A stretch of 64,000 nt of DNA. Origin: a virus. Positions 1 to 7,631 of this stretch are shown here, piece by piece (position 1 is the stretch's first letter; every line of letters begins with the position of its first letter). The notes under the pieces are model-generated. The model saw nothing but the letters and a program-made list of their open reading frames with translations. It ran no database searches and was not told the DNA's origin. The stretch covers positions 48,534 through 112,533 of IMG/VR virus record IMGVR_UViG_3300045912_000261. The stretch is one strand, 5' to 3'. Made by a program: the position numbers and the translations under genes.

Positions 1-353
1 TGGCCCAGATAGTACCCACCGGGAGGGAGCAAGTAGTCCACAGAGACATACTGCAGGTTAGTCGTACCCACCCGTGCAGTTGTGCCCGTTGAGATAATCA
101 GCGTCCCCCTTCGGGAGTAGATCCCGATGTCCATGTTGCTGCCCGAAGTACCCCCGTTCCCCCAAAAGAGGCGCCTGATCGGGTACCACCAAGAGTTGAA
201 GAAGGGGTGGTAGATTGCCAGGTTCGCTGAAGGCCACGCAGCAGCTGCCGCCCCCGATGGGCTTACACCAACTGCACGGGCACCAGCTGCCCCGAAGAAG
301 TCCATACATGAGGACACTTGGATCGGTGGCACATGGTAAGTTGCCCGAGCCAC
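1..353 (-). CDS. Tail/baseplate-distal protein, partial (cut by window edge)
   Basis: An open frame begins at a GTG (351-353) that overlaps the stop of the upstream gene in a TAGTG arrangement and stays open to base 1, so only about 117 residues are visible. The product aligns by eye with the preceding gene product: both have WPSAN followed by NGGT, then SGN.DIG.Y, then an L(L/I)STG strand. The two are therefore tandem paralogues, probably exposed beta-rich tail or receptor-binding accessories. No known domain is recognised. The start is supported only by stop-start coupling and homology; no strong ribosome binding site is visible. Confidence 0.65.
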   Translation of the reverse strand, partial: MARATYHVPPIQVSSCMDFFGAAGARAVGVSPSGAAAAAWPSANLAIYHPFFNSWWYPIRRLFWGNGGTSGSNMDIGIYSRRGTLIISTGTTARVGTTNLQYVSVDYLLPPGGYYLG

Positions 354-895
354 TATACGACTCCGATCATCGTGAAGCCGAACACGGGCCAGTATGAGGA
401 CGTTATAGCACTGGGTGTAAAGCTAGAAGGCAGGGGGAGCGCTGAAGCCTGTGCACGGACGCCAGCAGAATCCATACCAATAGAAGAGGTGGTCAGCCGG
501 AAGTAAGTGCCCGTCGTGTCAGAGTGTGCGAGGGCAATGAAGTAGAGCCCCGCCGGGTATTCTGTGTCGGTGACGTTATGGGTCTGAATGGTCGATGTGC
601 CCGACTGGGCAACGCTCCCCGTGGACAGAAGCAGGTTGCGCTGCTTGTCATAGAGCCCGATGTCCCGGTTCCCTGACGCCGTTCCCCCGTTGTAGGACCA
701 GAAGTCCGTGACCACGAAGTCCGTCTCCAGCACCACGGGGAAGAACCGAGCCTGGTTCGCAGACGGCCACGCGCCTGAGGCACCAGACTGGCCACAGACG
801 CGTGACATATTCCCGACCATAGAGTGCTCAGAGAGCGTCGAGACTGCGCCCGAGGCAGGAAGGGAAACCTCCTTAACAGGCCAGATCGGGCTCAT
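353..895 (-). CDS. Putative tail accessory protein, paralogue of the partial gene at the left edge
   Basis: A 180-residue, beta-rich protein without signal peptide or membrane segment. The ATG at 893-895 overlaps the end of the upstream gene by 4 nt, as in most of this operon. The central part (WPSAN, NGGT, SGNRDIGLY, LLLSTG) is repeated in the next gene downstream, indicating a tandem duplication. Its position after the tail spikes and lysis genes suggests a virion surface or receptor-binding accessory, but function is inferred from position only. Confidence 0.75.
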   Translation of the reverse strand: MSPIWPVKEVSLPASGAVSTLSEHSMVGNMSRVCGQSGASGAWPSANQARFFPVVLETDFVVTDFWSYNGGTASGNRDIGLYDKQRNLLLSTGSVAQSGTSTIQTHNVTDTEYPAGLYFIALAHSDTTGTYFRLTTSSIGMDSAGVRAQASALPLPSSFTPSAITSSYWPVFGFTMIGVV

Positions 896-1239
896 GCGTG
901 CTTCAGTACCTTCCAGGGAATCGAGCGGCCAGTGCCCCTAACCTGCTTGATCGAGAAGCGCAGGGAATTGGTATCCGTGAGCTCGTTAGAGAGAGGCTCG
1001 GACGGCCACGTCTTTGTGTCAGCCGGCTGCGCATCTGCAACTATCTGGAACAGGGCTACCCTCTCGGTGCCTCCCGTGAGGGTCATCTGGTAGCCTCTGA
1101 TCTCCAGGAGGTCGCCGTTCGCCAGGGCGTTGAGGTCGAGGACCAGTTCGAATACTCCGGCGACGTTCGGCGAGGACAGGAAGTGCTCCGTACCGATCGT
1201 ACAGGACTGGGTGCCCGAAGCGTATGCGGTAACAGCCAT
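892..1239 (-). CDS. Hypothetical beta-rich virion protein
   Basis: 115 residues. ATG at 1237-1239 touches the stop of the pectate-lyase-fold tail spike upstream, and its own end overlaps the next gene by 4 nt, so translation is probably coupled. The sequence alternates hydrophobic and polar residues as beta strands do. No domain recognised. Probably part of the adsorption module by context. Confidence 0.7.
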   Translation of the reverse strand: MAVTAYASGTQSCTIGTEHFLSSPNVAGVFELVLDLNALANGDLLEIRGYQMTLTGGTERVALFQIVADAQPADTKTWPSEPLSNELTDTNSLRFSIKQVRGTGRSIPWKVLKHA

Positions 1240-2963
1240 TACGGACTCACATTCCTTACGACCCTTGCCCTAAGGGTTCCTGAACCCAGATCCACTGTGC
1301 CCCCGGTCCGGTTCATGATCGTAACCCTGACCGTGTCTGCGGCGGAGACGAATCCGTGTAGAATCCAGGAGCCACCGTTAGTTTCCACCGACGAGTGGTT
1401 TACTTCCACGAAGTCCCCCACAGCGGCTCCCGTTGCCGTCAGAGTTGTTGAGGCCGACGCCCCATCAGCCAGCGATGGGGGGTCGTACGTAGCCGTGGCG
1501 ACGATCACGTCGGGGGTAAACAGCGTGGTGTCGACTGTTGTCGAACCCAGGAGGTTGCGGTAAGCCCTGTTGGAGGATGCTGTCGTAGTATGCCCTGCTG
1601 CCTTGTTGGCAAACGTCGTAACAGTGCCCACGAAGCGGTTGTCTGCGAACAGAATGCCCGAGCTTGAGCCCGTTGCTCCAGAGCCCTCGGCAAAGCGTAG
1701 GACGACGTTTGCAGTGTCGAAGGTATTCCGACGGAACCAGATACGGTGGCCCTTCTCCAGCTTGATCACACGGGTGTCACCGTGGCCAACATCGGTGAAT
1801 ACGTTGTCGTCGATCTCCACGTCCCGGGCGGACTGGCTTGCTGCGAAGCCGATAGAGACGCCATTCCACCAGTAGTCGAAGACGTTGCCTACGATCTTGA
1901 CGCCCCGTACGCCCTGGATCTGGAAGGGGTTATTGCCCAAGTAGCTCGCGTCGTCACGGCCTCCGTTGCAGTAGTTGTTGGCGAAGATGATGTCGTTGTG
2001 GACGGTAGAGTCAGTCGGGTCTTGTACGTGAGAGAAGAAGGCCGCACACCTTACGCTGTTGAAGACGTTGTGGGCAACTACGACCCCTTGGGTCTTAGTT
2101 GTTAGGTCCGCCTGCGTGGGGATAATGTGGTACGCAACAGCTCCAGCGGTGCCGCGGCACTTCTCGAAGTAGTTACCCACGATGCGGATGTTGCGAATGA
2201 CGGCGAAGGTTGAACCTGAGTTGGGCTCGATGTCGATTGTCCCAGGCATGTCCGTGCGCGTGCTGTTGAGGAAGGTGCATCCCTGGATTAGAACGTCCCG
2301 ACCATCAATGATTGTGATGGCGTTCCTGTTGTCTTGGTTGATCCCGTCGAAGCGGCAGCCGACGATCTTGATGTACCTGTTGTGTCTCTCCACTCCGGCA
2401 GAGTGCGAAGAGGCAAGGTACAAACCGTCAGCACGGTACCCTCGGAAGTAGACATTCTGGATCAGTACGTCGTCCACTGCTGAGAGCGACATTAGGTGGA
2501 CGTTTTGTCCCGTGGCAAACCCATCAACGTCTACGGTCCCACGGAGCTGGAGATCCCTGAAGACCAGGTTTCGCCGGTTGGTTGCAGGGTCAGCAGTTCC
2601 TCCGGTGCCTGGGTTGACCTTAATCAGGTACAGAGGGGCTGTGCCCGTACGCTGCTTGATGATGGAGCCCCAGCCCTCTCCCCGGAGAGTGACGCTGTCA
2701 GCAGCTACCTCAAGGTCTGAACAGGAGTAAGTACCGCGGGGGAAGAACACGGTACCACCGGCAACTTCGGCTGCGTCAATGGCTGCCTGCACCGCAGTGG
2801 TGTCGTTCGTTGTTCCGTCCCCCGTGGCACCGTAATCCTTCACATTGAAGACCTGGGCTACGGCTAGTGAATAGACGTGCTCTCCAAAGTCCTCCAGGTT
2901 TACGGCCGAGAGGGGTGTTGCTGTTGAGGGGCTATTCTGCCACCCATAGTTGGTCCAAGGCAC
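1239..2963 (-). CDS. Tail spike with pectate-lyase-type beta-helix
   Basis: 574 residues starting at a GTG (2961-2963) that overlaps the previous stop (TAGTG). Residues ~38-75 contain the classic phage spike entry motif VKDYGATGDG followed by D.TAVQAAIDAA and FPRGTY, the hallmark of the Pectate_lyase_3 superfamily. The body has many Asn-rich turns (NRNAITI, NNYCNGG, DNVFTD) typical of right-handed parallel beta-helices. Members bind and often cleave surface polysaccharide. The C-terminal ~90 residues are a small beta domain. Catalytic residues cannot be assigned by eye. Confidence 0.9.
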   Translation of the reverse strand: MPWTNYGWQNSPSTATPLSAVNLEDFGEHVYSLAVAQVFNVKDYGATGDGTTNDTTAVQAAIDAAEVAGGTVFFPRGTYSCSDLEVAADSVTLRGEGWGSIIKQRTGTAPLYLIKVNPGTGGTADPATNRRNLVFRDLQLRGTVDVDGFATGQNVHLMSLSAVDDVLIQNVYFRGYRADGLYLASSHSAGVERHNRYIKIVGCRFDGINQDNRNAITIIDGRDVLIQGCTFLNSTRTDMPGTIDIEPNSGSTFAVIRNIRIVGNYFEKCRGTAGAVAYHIIPTQADLTTKTQGVVVAHNVFNSVRCAAFFSHVQDPTDSTVHNDIIFANNYCNGGRDDASYLGNNPFQIQGVRGVKIVGNVFDYWWNGVSIGFAASQSARDVEIDDNVFTDVGHGDTRVIKLEKGHRIWFRRNTFDTANVVLRFAEGSGATGSSSGILFADNRFVGTVTTFANKAAGHTTTASSNRAYRNLLGSTTVDTTLFTPDVIVATATYDPPSLADGASASTTLTATGAAVGDFVEVNHSSVETNGGSWILHGFVSAADTVRVTIMNRTGGTVDLGSGTLRARVVRNVSP

Positions 2964-4498
2964 TAGACCTCCTCAGCACCTTCCAGCAGAGCGCCAACCT
3001 CTGCGATCAGGATGTCCGCGTTTGTGGAGATGTCGCCAACCGCGTCACGAAGGTTCGCAGCCCTCTCCGGGGCGCCCTGCCCCTCGATCCAGCCGGCGTA
3101 CTCCGGGCCCTGAACCGTGCCCACACGGCCTCGCCACTGCGTTGCACGATGCATCACTCGGGACATGATGGCTTCCTTCAGCTCCCGGGAGATCACGGGC
3201 TTCGGAGGCGGCGGAGGAGCGTTCTCGATCATGAAGGACGCCGTCTTCGTGGTCGAGTTACCCTTGGTGTCCGTTGCCGTTACCTCTAGCGTGTATCTTC
3301 CGTTGGGGATTTGCGTGGAGTCGAAGGTTCCCTCGTACGGGCTGGCCGTGTCGTCGAAGGTAAGGTCGGCCCCATCGCCAAAGAGACGGAAGCTTACCTT
3401 GGCAACCCCTGAAGGGTCAGCTGCCGTTGCAGCGTACCTAACCTCCCCGGAGAGCGGGCTCTCGGTAGGTGCCGTGATCATCAGGTCCGGGCCCGTAGTG
3501 TCGGGCGGCGGAGGGGGCGGAGGTGGCGTGATGCCCGGACGCAGCTGCGTGGGACCGAGATCCTTACACGGAGAGGTATCCTTGAGGCGATAGTCCCCGT
3601 TTGAGGGGTCCATGTACTGCGGATCGACGTTACGGATGCCTTCCGTGGAGTAGCCGGTGCCCTTCAGGCGGCCTCCTACCATTCCGGAAGCGTTCCAGAC
3701 GTTAGTGTTGATGACCTTGTTACCGGTACCTGGGGTGCATCCCCACCACGACTCGACCAGGGCGCGAGAGCTCTTCCTGGAGTTAGTGAAGATTGAATCC
3801 ACCACAACCGAGTCAGAGCTGTTCTGGCAGCCCGAGAACCCTGTGGTAGAGTCAGTTGCTCCTGAGAAGGTGATCCCTCCGTTGACTCTGTCAATGGTGT
3901 TGCGGCGCATAATGATGCCGTCGCCGTCAGGGTAAAGGTGGAAGGCCCAACCGTCGGTCAGGTCGTAGAACAGGCAGTCCTCGACGATACCTGACGCAGT
4001 CGACTTCAGGTAGAGTGGGTGATCGTGGTCAGCCCGGGCAGGGTCCCCAATCTTGGTGAACCGGCACCGTGAGAAACGGAAGTTCCGGCACTTGATCGAG
4101 GCCTGACCCAGTGTTGTGTGGATCCGGCCGGGGAACCCGTTCGTGCGGTTGGTGAGGAGGCAGTCCTCCATCGTGAAGTCGTGGCACATCACTAGCATCG
4201 TGCCCGATGCCTGCGTGCTCACTCCCCCGTCGAGCCAGAAGCCTCGCATTACGATACCCGCGGCTCCGGATCCTACCGAGAAACGTCCCAGCACCTTGAC
4301 TGGAAGCCCCATATGGGCCTCTTTCCTGAGTGCCATTCCCTCAGTCCAGCCTTCAGCTTGGATGACGACCCTCTTGTTCAGGCTGAAGAAGCCTGATCCG
4401 AGGGAGTGGGTCCCAGCCTTCAACAGAAGAGTGTCTCCTGCGGAGGCTGCAGAGTACTTCGATGAAAATTGTCCCGGCGCTACTTCTAGTGTGGCCAT
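2963..4498 (-). CDS. Beta-helix tail protein with Ig-like domain
   Basis: 511 residues. The ATG at 4498 is preceded by GGAGGAGAG and matches the start of the paralogue ending at 12398 (MA.L.V.PG.FSS.YSAA), so the longer frame reaching 4573 is rejected. Residues ~1-335 form a predicted parallel beta-helix (SIK, FRFSRCRF, GDGIIMRRNTID). A proline-rich linker and an Ig/Big-like domain (residues ~340-440, ending TDTKGNSTTKTASF) follow, then a helical tail. The beta-helix half is clearly homologous to the 684-residue gene at 10.3-12.4 kb, but the C-terminal modules differ, suggesting domain shuffling. Confidence 0.85.
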   Translation of the reverse strand: MATLEVAPGQFSSKYSAASAGDTLLLKAGTHSLGSGFFSLNKRVVIQAEGWTEGMALRKEAHMGLPVKVLGRFSVGSGAAGIVMRGFWLDGGVSTQASGTMLVMCHDFTMEDCLLTNRTNGFPGRIHTTLGQASIKCRNFRFSRCRFTKIGDPARADHDHPLYLKSTASGIVEDCLFYDLTDGWAFHLYPDGDGIIMRRNTIDRVNGGITFSGATDSTTGFSGCQNSSDSVVVDSIFTNSRKSSRALVESWWGCTPGTGNKVINTNVWNASGMVGGRLKGTGYSTEGIRNVDPQYMDPSNGDYRLKDTSPCKDLGPTQLRPGITPPPPPPPPDTTGPDLMITAPTESPLSGEVRYAATAADPSGVAKVSFRLFGDGADLTFDDTASPYEGTFDSTQIPNGRYTLEVTATDTKGNSTTKTASFMIENAPPPPPKPVISRELKEAIMSRVMHRATQWRGRVGTVQGPEYAGWIEGQGAPERAANLRDAVGDISTNADILIAEVGALLEGAEEV

Positions 4499-4541
4499 CT
4501 CTCCTCCAGTGGGGTAGGCCTTATCGCTAGGATAGGTAGTA

Positions 4542-4577
4542 GAACTAGGTGCCCGAGTTGACGCGACGAGCACCTAG
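4542..4577 (-). repeat. Dispersed repeat copy forming a leader hairpin
   Basis: The ACTCGGGCACCTAGT repeat lies in the untranslated leader of the beta-helix gene. Its GCACCTAG half pairs perfectly with an upstream CTAGGTGC (arms 4545-4552 and 4570-4577, 17-nt loop). This is the left-most clear copy of the repeat family. A hairpin here could affect readthrough or mRNA stability, but that is inference. Confidence 0.7.
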
Positions 4578-4585
4578 CCCACCCC

Positions 4586-5134
4586 TTACGACAGCGTGAT
4601 CGTGACCGTGAAGGTCCAGGTCGCAGCTGAAGTTTTCGTCCCCAGGGACTCAACCTTGCGGTTCAGCATCCGCCCGCCAGTTGAGGCATTGAACACGCCC
4701 CACTCCTGCCAAGCGAAGTTGGCGTCACCTGTGCCGAAGACACTCCGGAAGGTAATCGTCGCCGACCCGGAGGTGGTCCCATCCGTGTGCGTGGGGTACG
4801 TCGCCTCCATCGCCTTACGGACCTTGTTGGACGCTGCCTGCAGGTCCGTCTGGGTGGCTGCCGCCGCGGTCGTGGAGTCACCAACCCCGATGTGCGCGTT
4901 GGCGTTGTTGAAGTACGTCAGAGTCTGGCCACCGGTGGTGGTACCGTTCCCGATGAGGCTCTGCCAAATGTTGGAAGAGCCCCCGTAGACGAGGAGGTTC
5001 CCCTCGCGCTCGAGAACTTCGTACGGCTGTACCTCTCCTCGACGGATCTCCTCTTCGGTGACCTCGCCGTGGAACTTCTCCACCTTCCAGTGACACTGCC
5101 AGAGACCCCTCTCCTGGACAGGAGCGATCTCCAT
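4586..5134 (-). CDS. Minor tail protein
   Basis: 182 residues from the ATG at 5134, chosen because AGGAGG sits at good spacing; an upstream in-frame ATG at 5155 lacks a site. The pattern IGVGDS, FGTGDANFAWQEWGVFNA and NRKVESLGTKTS with a terminal TFTVTITLS strand is typical of a conserved phage minor tail or fibre-associated family. It lies between the lysis genes and the beta-helix protein. Confidence 0.75.
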   Translation of the reverse strand: MEIAPVQERGLWQCHWKVEKFHGEVTEEEIRRGEVQPYEVLEREGNLLVYGGSSNIWQSLIGNGTTTGGQTLTYFNNANAHIGVGDSTTAAAATQTDLQAASNKVRKAMEATYPTHTDGTTSGSATITFRSVFGTGDANFAWQEWGVFNASTGGRMLNRKVESLGTKTSAATWTFTVTITLS

Positions 5135-5135
5135 G

Positions 5136-5363
5136 TCATGCCTCCTTTTCATCAATTACCCCGCCCGAGTCACCGGAGGTGATGTGGACGTGCTCGAAAT
5201 CCTGCAGAGCCCCTGCCTTCTTGAGCGCCCGAAGGTCGCTCTGAGAGAAGTCCTCTGCAGTAACTGGGGTTCCAGTCTCGAAGCGCCTCCCATCGGAGGT
5301 CTCGATAGTGGCCACGACGAGCAGGTTCTTGGGTGCTTTAGCTGCTTTATCCTTTTGTGCCAT
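5136..5363 (-). CDS. Small hypothetical protein
   Basis: 75 residues, lysine-rich N-terminus, acidic C-terminus (GGVIDEKEA). ATG at 5363 overlaps the endolysin stop by one base. The central part (VTAEDFSQSDLRALKKAGAL) resembles small head-tail or peptide-binding accessory proteins, but I do not recognise a family. Position next to the endolysin gives no firm function. Confidence 0.65.
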   Translation of the reverse strand: MAQKDKAAKAPKNLLVVATIETSDGRRFETGTPVTAEDFSQSDLRALKKAGALQDFEHVHITSGDSGGVIDEKEA

Positions 5364-6157
5364 TACGACTCCGGCAGGTAGGACTTAGTACCGCGGAAGT
5401 CGCTACGGTACCTAAGGGGTAGAACTCTCACCGGGTTGGAGCCGAAGCTCACCACGTGCGTTCCGGAGACTGTGTACCCAAGGAGAGCACTAGCCTTCTG
5501 CGCCGAGATCACAACGGCCATATGCGAAGGCCCCCCACGGTTGATGGAACGCGAGTCGTACCCGTAGAAAGCCAGGTCTCCCGGCTGCGGGTTGTCAGTT
5601 GTGAACTTACCCCGAGGCCAAATGGTACCGGTGAACCCGTACCCGTTGTACCCGAACCCGTTAGGATCGGGTGCCCCGGCCTCATGATAGATCACGGTTG
5701 AAGATGATGAACAGTCGTAGTACCCCCTCGGGCGGGAGAAGGGCCGCAGCAGGTACGGCCGCAACCAAGAGTACTGGAAGCGCCAGCGCTCGAGGTAGAA
5801 CCGACCTGCTGCGTCCTCGATCTTCCGCCCCAGGGACGACTCCTCTGCCTTCTTGCGCGCGATGGCCTTCGCCCGCTGCCGCGCGTACATTCGAGCAAGG
5901 AGGATCCTGTCGTAGCGACCTAGGAATGGCTCGAGCTTTGCCCAAGCCTCCTGCCCAAACGTCAGCCCGATAACGGGGCGAATCCCGTAGGCGTGCTTGA
6001 AGCGGTTGACGTCCTCGATGGTCTTTACACCGTACCCACCCTGCCTGTTGTTCTTGTGGGGAAGCCCCTTGGCGTGGAGCGCACGGTGGAGACCATTCTG
6101 CATCGCCCTAACCGCGAGGTTGCGGGCACCTGCTCTTAGATTGGGGCGGTATGCCAT
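5363..6157 (-). CDS. Endolysin: PG-binding-like domain plus NlpC/P60- or CHAP-type hydrolase
   Basis: 264 residues. Residues ~40-85 resemble a degenerate peptidoglycan-binding type 1 domain (GGYGVKTIEDVNRFK, then GLTFGQEAWAKL). The C-terminal half has a cysteine-peptidase signature: Cys149 in YDCSSSS and His212 in GGPSHMAVVIS, with GDLAFYGYDS between, as in NlpC/P60 and CHAP amidases that cut peptidoglycan stem peptides. No signal peptide, so export would depend on the holin candidate immediately upstream. An Arg-rich segment (~100-135) separates the domains. Confidence 0.8.
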   Translation of the reverse strand: MAYRPNLRAGARNLAVRAMQNGLHRALHAKGLPHKNNRQGGYGVKTIEDVNRFKHAYGIRPVIGLTFGQEAWAKLEPFLGRYDRILLARMYARQRAKAIARKKAEESSLGRKIEDAAGRFYLERWRFQYSWLRPYLLRPFSRPRGYYDCSSSSTVIYHEAGAPDPNGFGYNGYGFTGTIWPRGKFTTDNPQPGDLAFYGYDSRSINRGGPSHMAVVISAQKASALLGYTVSGTHVVSFGSNPVRVLPLRYRSDFRGTKSYLPES

Positions 6158-6175
6158 CGGTGCTCCGTTTCCCTA

Positions 6176-6490
6176 TCAGTCAGACGGGAGGATGGGCTGA
6201 TCGCCCTGATCCCCATGGTCCCCTGGGTCCGAAGGGGGAACCGGGTTAGGCTGTCCCGTGCCACCGTCACGCCACGCGGCGTAGATGCCGAGAGCGGCCT
6301 GGAGCATCCGACCGAAGACGGTCAGCGCACCGATGACCAGAGTAACGGTAACCCAGGTTGATGACGGAACCCCAAGGGGCTCAGTTGCTCCTGCCAGCTC
6401 GCCAATCCAGACGGGGGCGGCTGCCAGGAAGGTCAAGGCTAGGCCGACGTAAGTCGCCAGACCCTTGCTTGGACTATCCGGAGTAGTCAT
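6176..6490 (-). CDS. Putative holin
   Basis: 104 residues with two hydrophobic segments (about residues 11-31, YVGLALTFLAAAPVWIGEL, and 44-66, STWVTVTLVIGALTVFG) and a charged Pro/Asp/Gly-rich tail. The size, two-helix topology and position directly before the endolysin fit a holin that permeabilises the membrane at lysis. A strong purine-rich site (GAGGAGGAGGA) precedes the ATG. Assignment rests on topology and context. Confidence 0.75.
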   Translation of the reverse strand: MTTPDSPSKGLATYVGLALTFLAAAPVWIGELAGATEPLGVPSSTWVTVTLVIGALTVFGRMLQAALGIYAAWRDGGTGQPNPVPPSDPGDHGDQGDQPILPSD

Positions 6491-6511
6491 TCCTCCTCCT
6501 CCTCTCAGTGG

Positions 6512-7615
6512 CTACTTGATGCGGTAGTAAGCTGCCCGAAACGTTGTGTTATTGAGGTTGGCGTCGTTTACTTTGCCCACGAAGAACTGGATTTTCTGGC
6601 CGCTCGAAAGGTTCACGAAGGCCGAACAAGATACGTCGGTGTTGACTCCCGTCTGGCCATAGTTGGGAGCCCCAGCAGCGGCAACGATAGTTCCTGCAGG
6701 TGCTTGAATCCAGATGTACCCCCAATATGTCCCTGTGGCTGTGAGGGAGAACTGGTGGTTGCCCCACAGTGAGCACATATAGTAACCCGGAGTAGTTGGC
6801 GTAACATCCCACACGAGGTAGGAGTTAGAACCTCCTGTCAGGATGGTACTCGAGAAGGTTGCAAACTCCGGAGGCTGCAGCTTGGCATACTGGATAGTGT
6901 CGTTAGCGATCTTGGCATTGGTAATAGTGCTGTCCTGGATCTTAGCAGCGGTTACGGCACTACTTCCCAGCTTTGCGTTGGTGACGGCCAAGTCTGCGAT
7001 CTTAGCAGTAGCAACTGCCCCATCCTGGATCTTAGCCGTTGTGACAGTGGCGTCGGGTAGCTTAGATGTGGAAACCGCCCCGTCCAGGATCTTGGCTCCT
7101 GTTACAGCGTTCGCCTGGATCATCCCCGAGCTGACACTGTCTGCGGGGAGAGGATCGTTTCCTGCGGACATATGCGTGTGAGCGTGCTTCTCGTGCCCCG
7201 CGGTGGGCTGCACGTACACAATCTGTGAGGTGGAAGCGTTCCACGAAACGGTTCCAATGTTGCGGAAGAAGGCTGCAGAAGGGTTCCCCGCCGACGTAAG
7301 ACGTGCCTCTAGCGAGAACGACCGATCGTTGTCGTTCGAGGAGGTAGTAGCAAAGATGTTGTAGATCCCTGTGGTGGGGAAGGTGCTGGGAGAGAACGTA
7401 ATGCTCAGAGGACTTTCCACCAAACGCATCTTGCCGCCAATGTTAAGACAGGCCGCTGCGTTCCCAGTCCCGGCGGGGACGGTAACCGTAGTGGATCCCG
7501 GGCTCCACTGTAGAGCACAGTTCCAAGCGAGCCCTGCGTGGACCTCCTGGATCCTGTCTAGGAAGTCAGCAGAGACAATGGTCCCGGTCTCGAAGTCAAT
7601 TTGTACAATCGGCAC
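6512..7615 (-). CDS. Tail fibre with AKI/VT repeat stalk
   Basis: 367 residues from a GTG (7613-7615) preceded by GGAGC; a longer frame overlapping the upstream gene is less likely. Residues ~150-250 contain about nine copies of a roughly 10-residue repeat (consensus V(T/S)TAKIQDGA), a pattern of trimeric beta-helical fibre shafts. The C-terminal ~130 residues form a beta-rich tip. A likely adsorption fibre, just upstream of the holin. Confidence 0.8.
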   Translation of the reverse strand: MPIVQIDFETGTIVSADFLDRIQEVHAGLAWNCALQWSPGSTTVTVPAGTGNAAACLNIGGKMRLVESPLSITFSPSTFPTTGIYNIFATTSSNDNDRSFSLEARLTSAGNPSAAFFRNIGTVSWNASTSQIVYVQPTAGHEKHAHTHMSAGNDPLPADSVSSGMIQANAVTGAKILDGAVSTSKLPDATVTTAKIQDGAVATAKIADLAVTNAKLGSSAVTAAKIQDSTITNAKIANDTIQYAKLQPPEFATFSSTILTGGSNSYLVWDVTPTTPGYYMCSLWGNHQFSLTATGTYWGYIWIQAPAGTIVAAAGAPNYGQTGVNTDVSCSAFVNLSSGQKIQFFVGKVNDANLNNTTFRAAYYRIK

Positions 7616-7631
7616 TGTTTCGCTCCTGCTG

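Noticed and set aside
898-1563. Plus-strand frame of 221 codons at the left end
   Set aside because: Antisense to the pectate-lyase-fold spike and its neighbour; no ribosome site or domain.
4499-4573. N-terminal extension of the beta-helix protein starting MLVASTRAPS
   Set aside because: The internal ATG at 4498 has GGAGGAG upstream and matches the paralogue's start; the extension is just the repeat read through.
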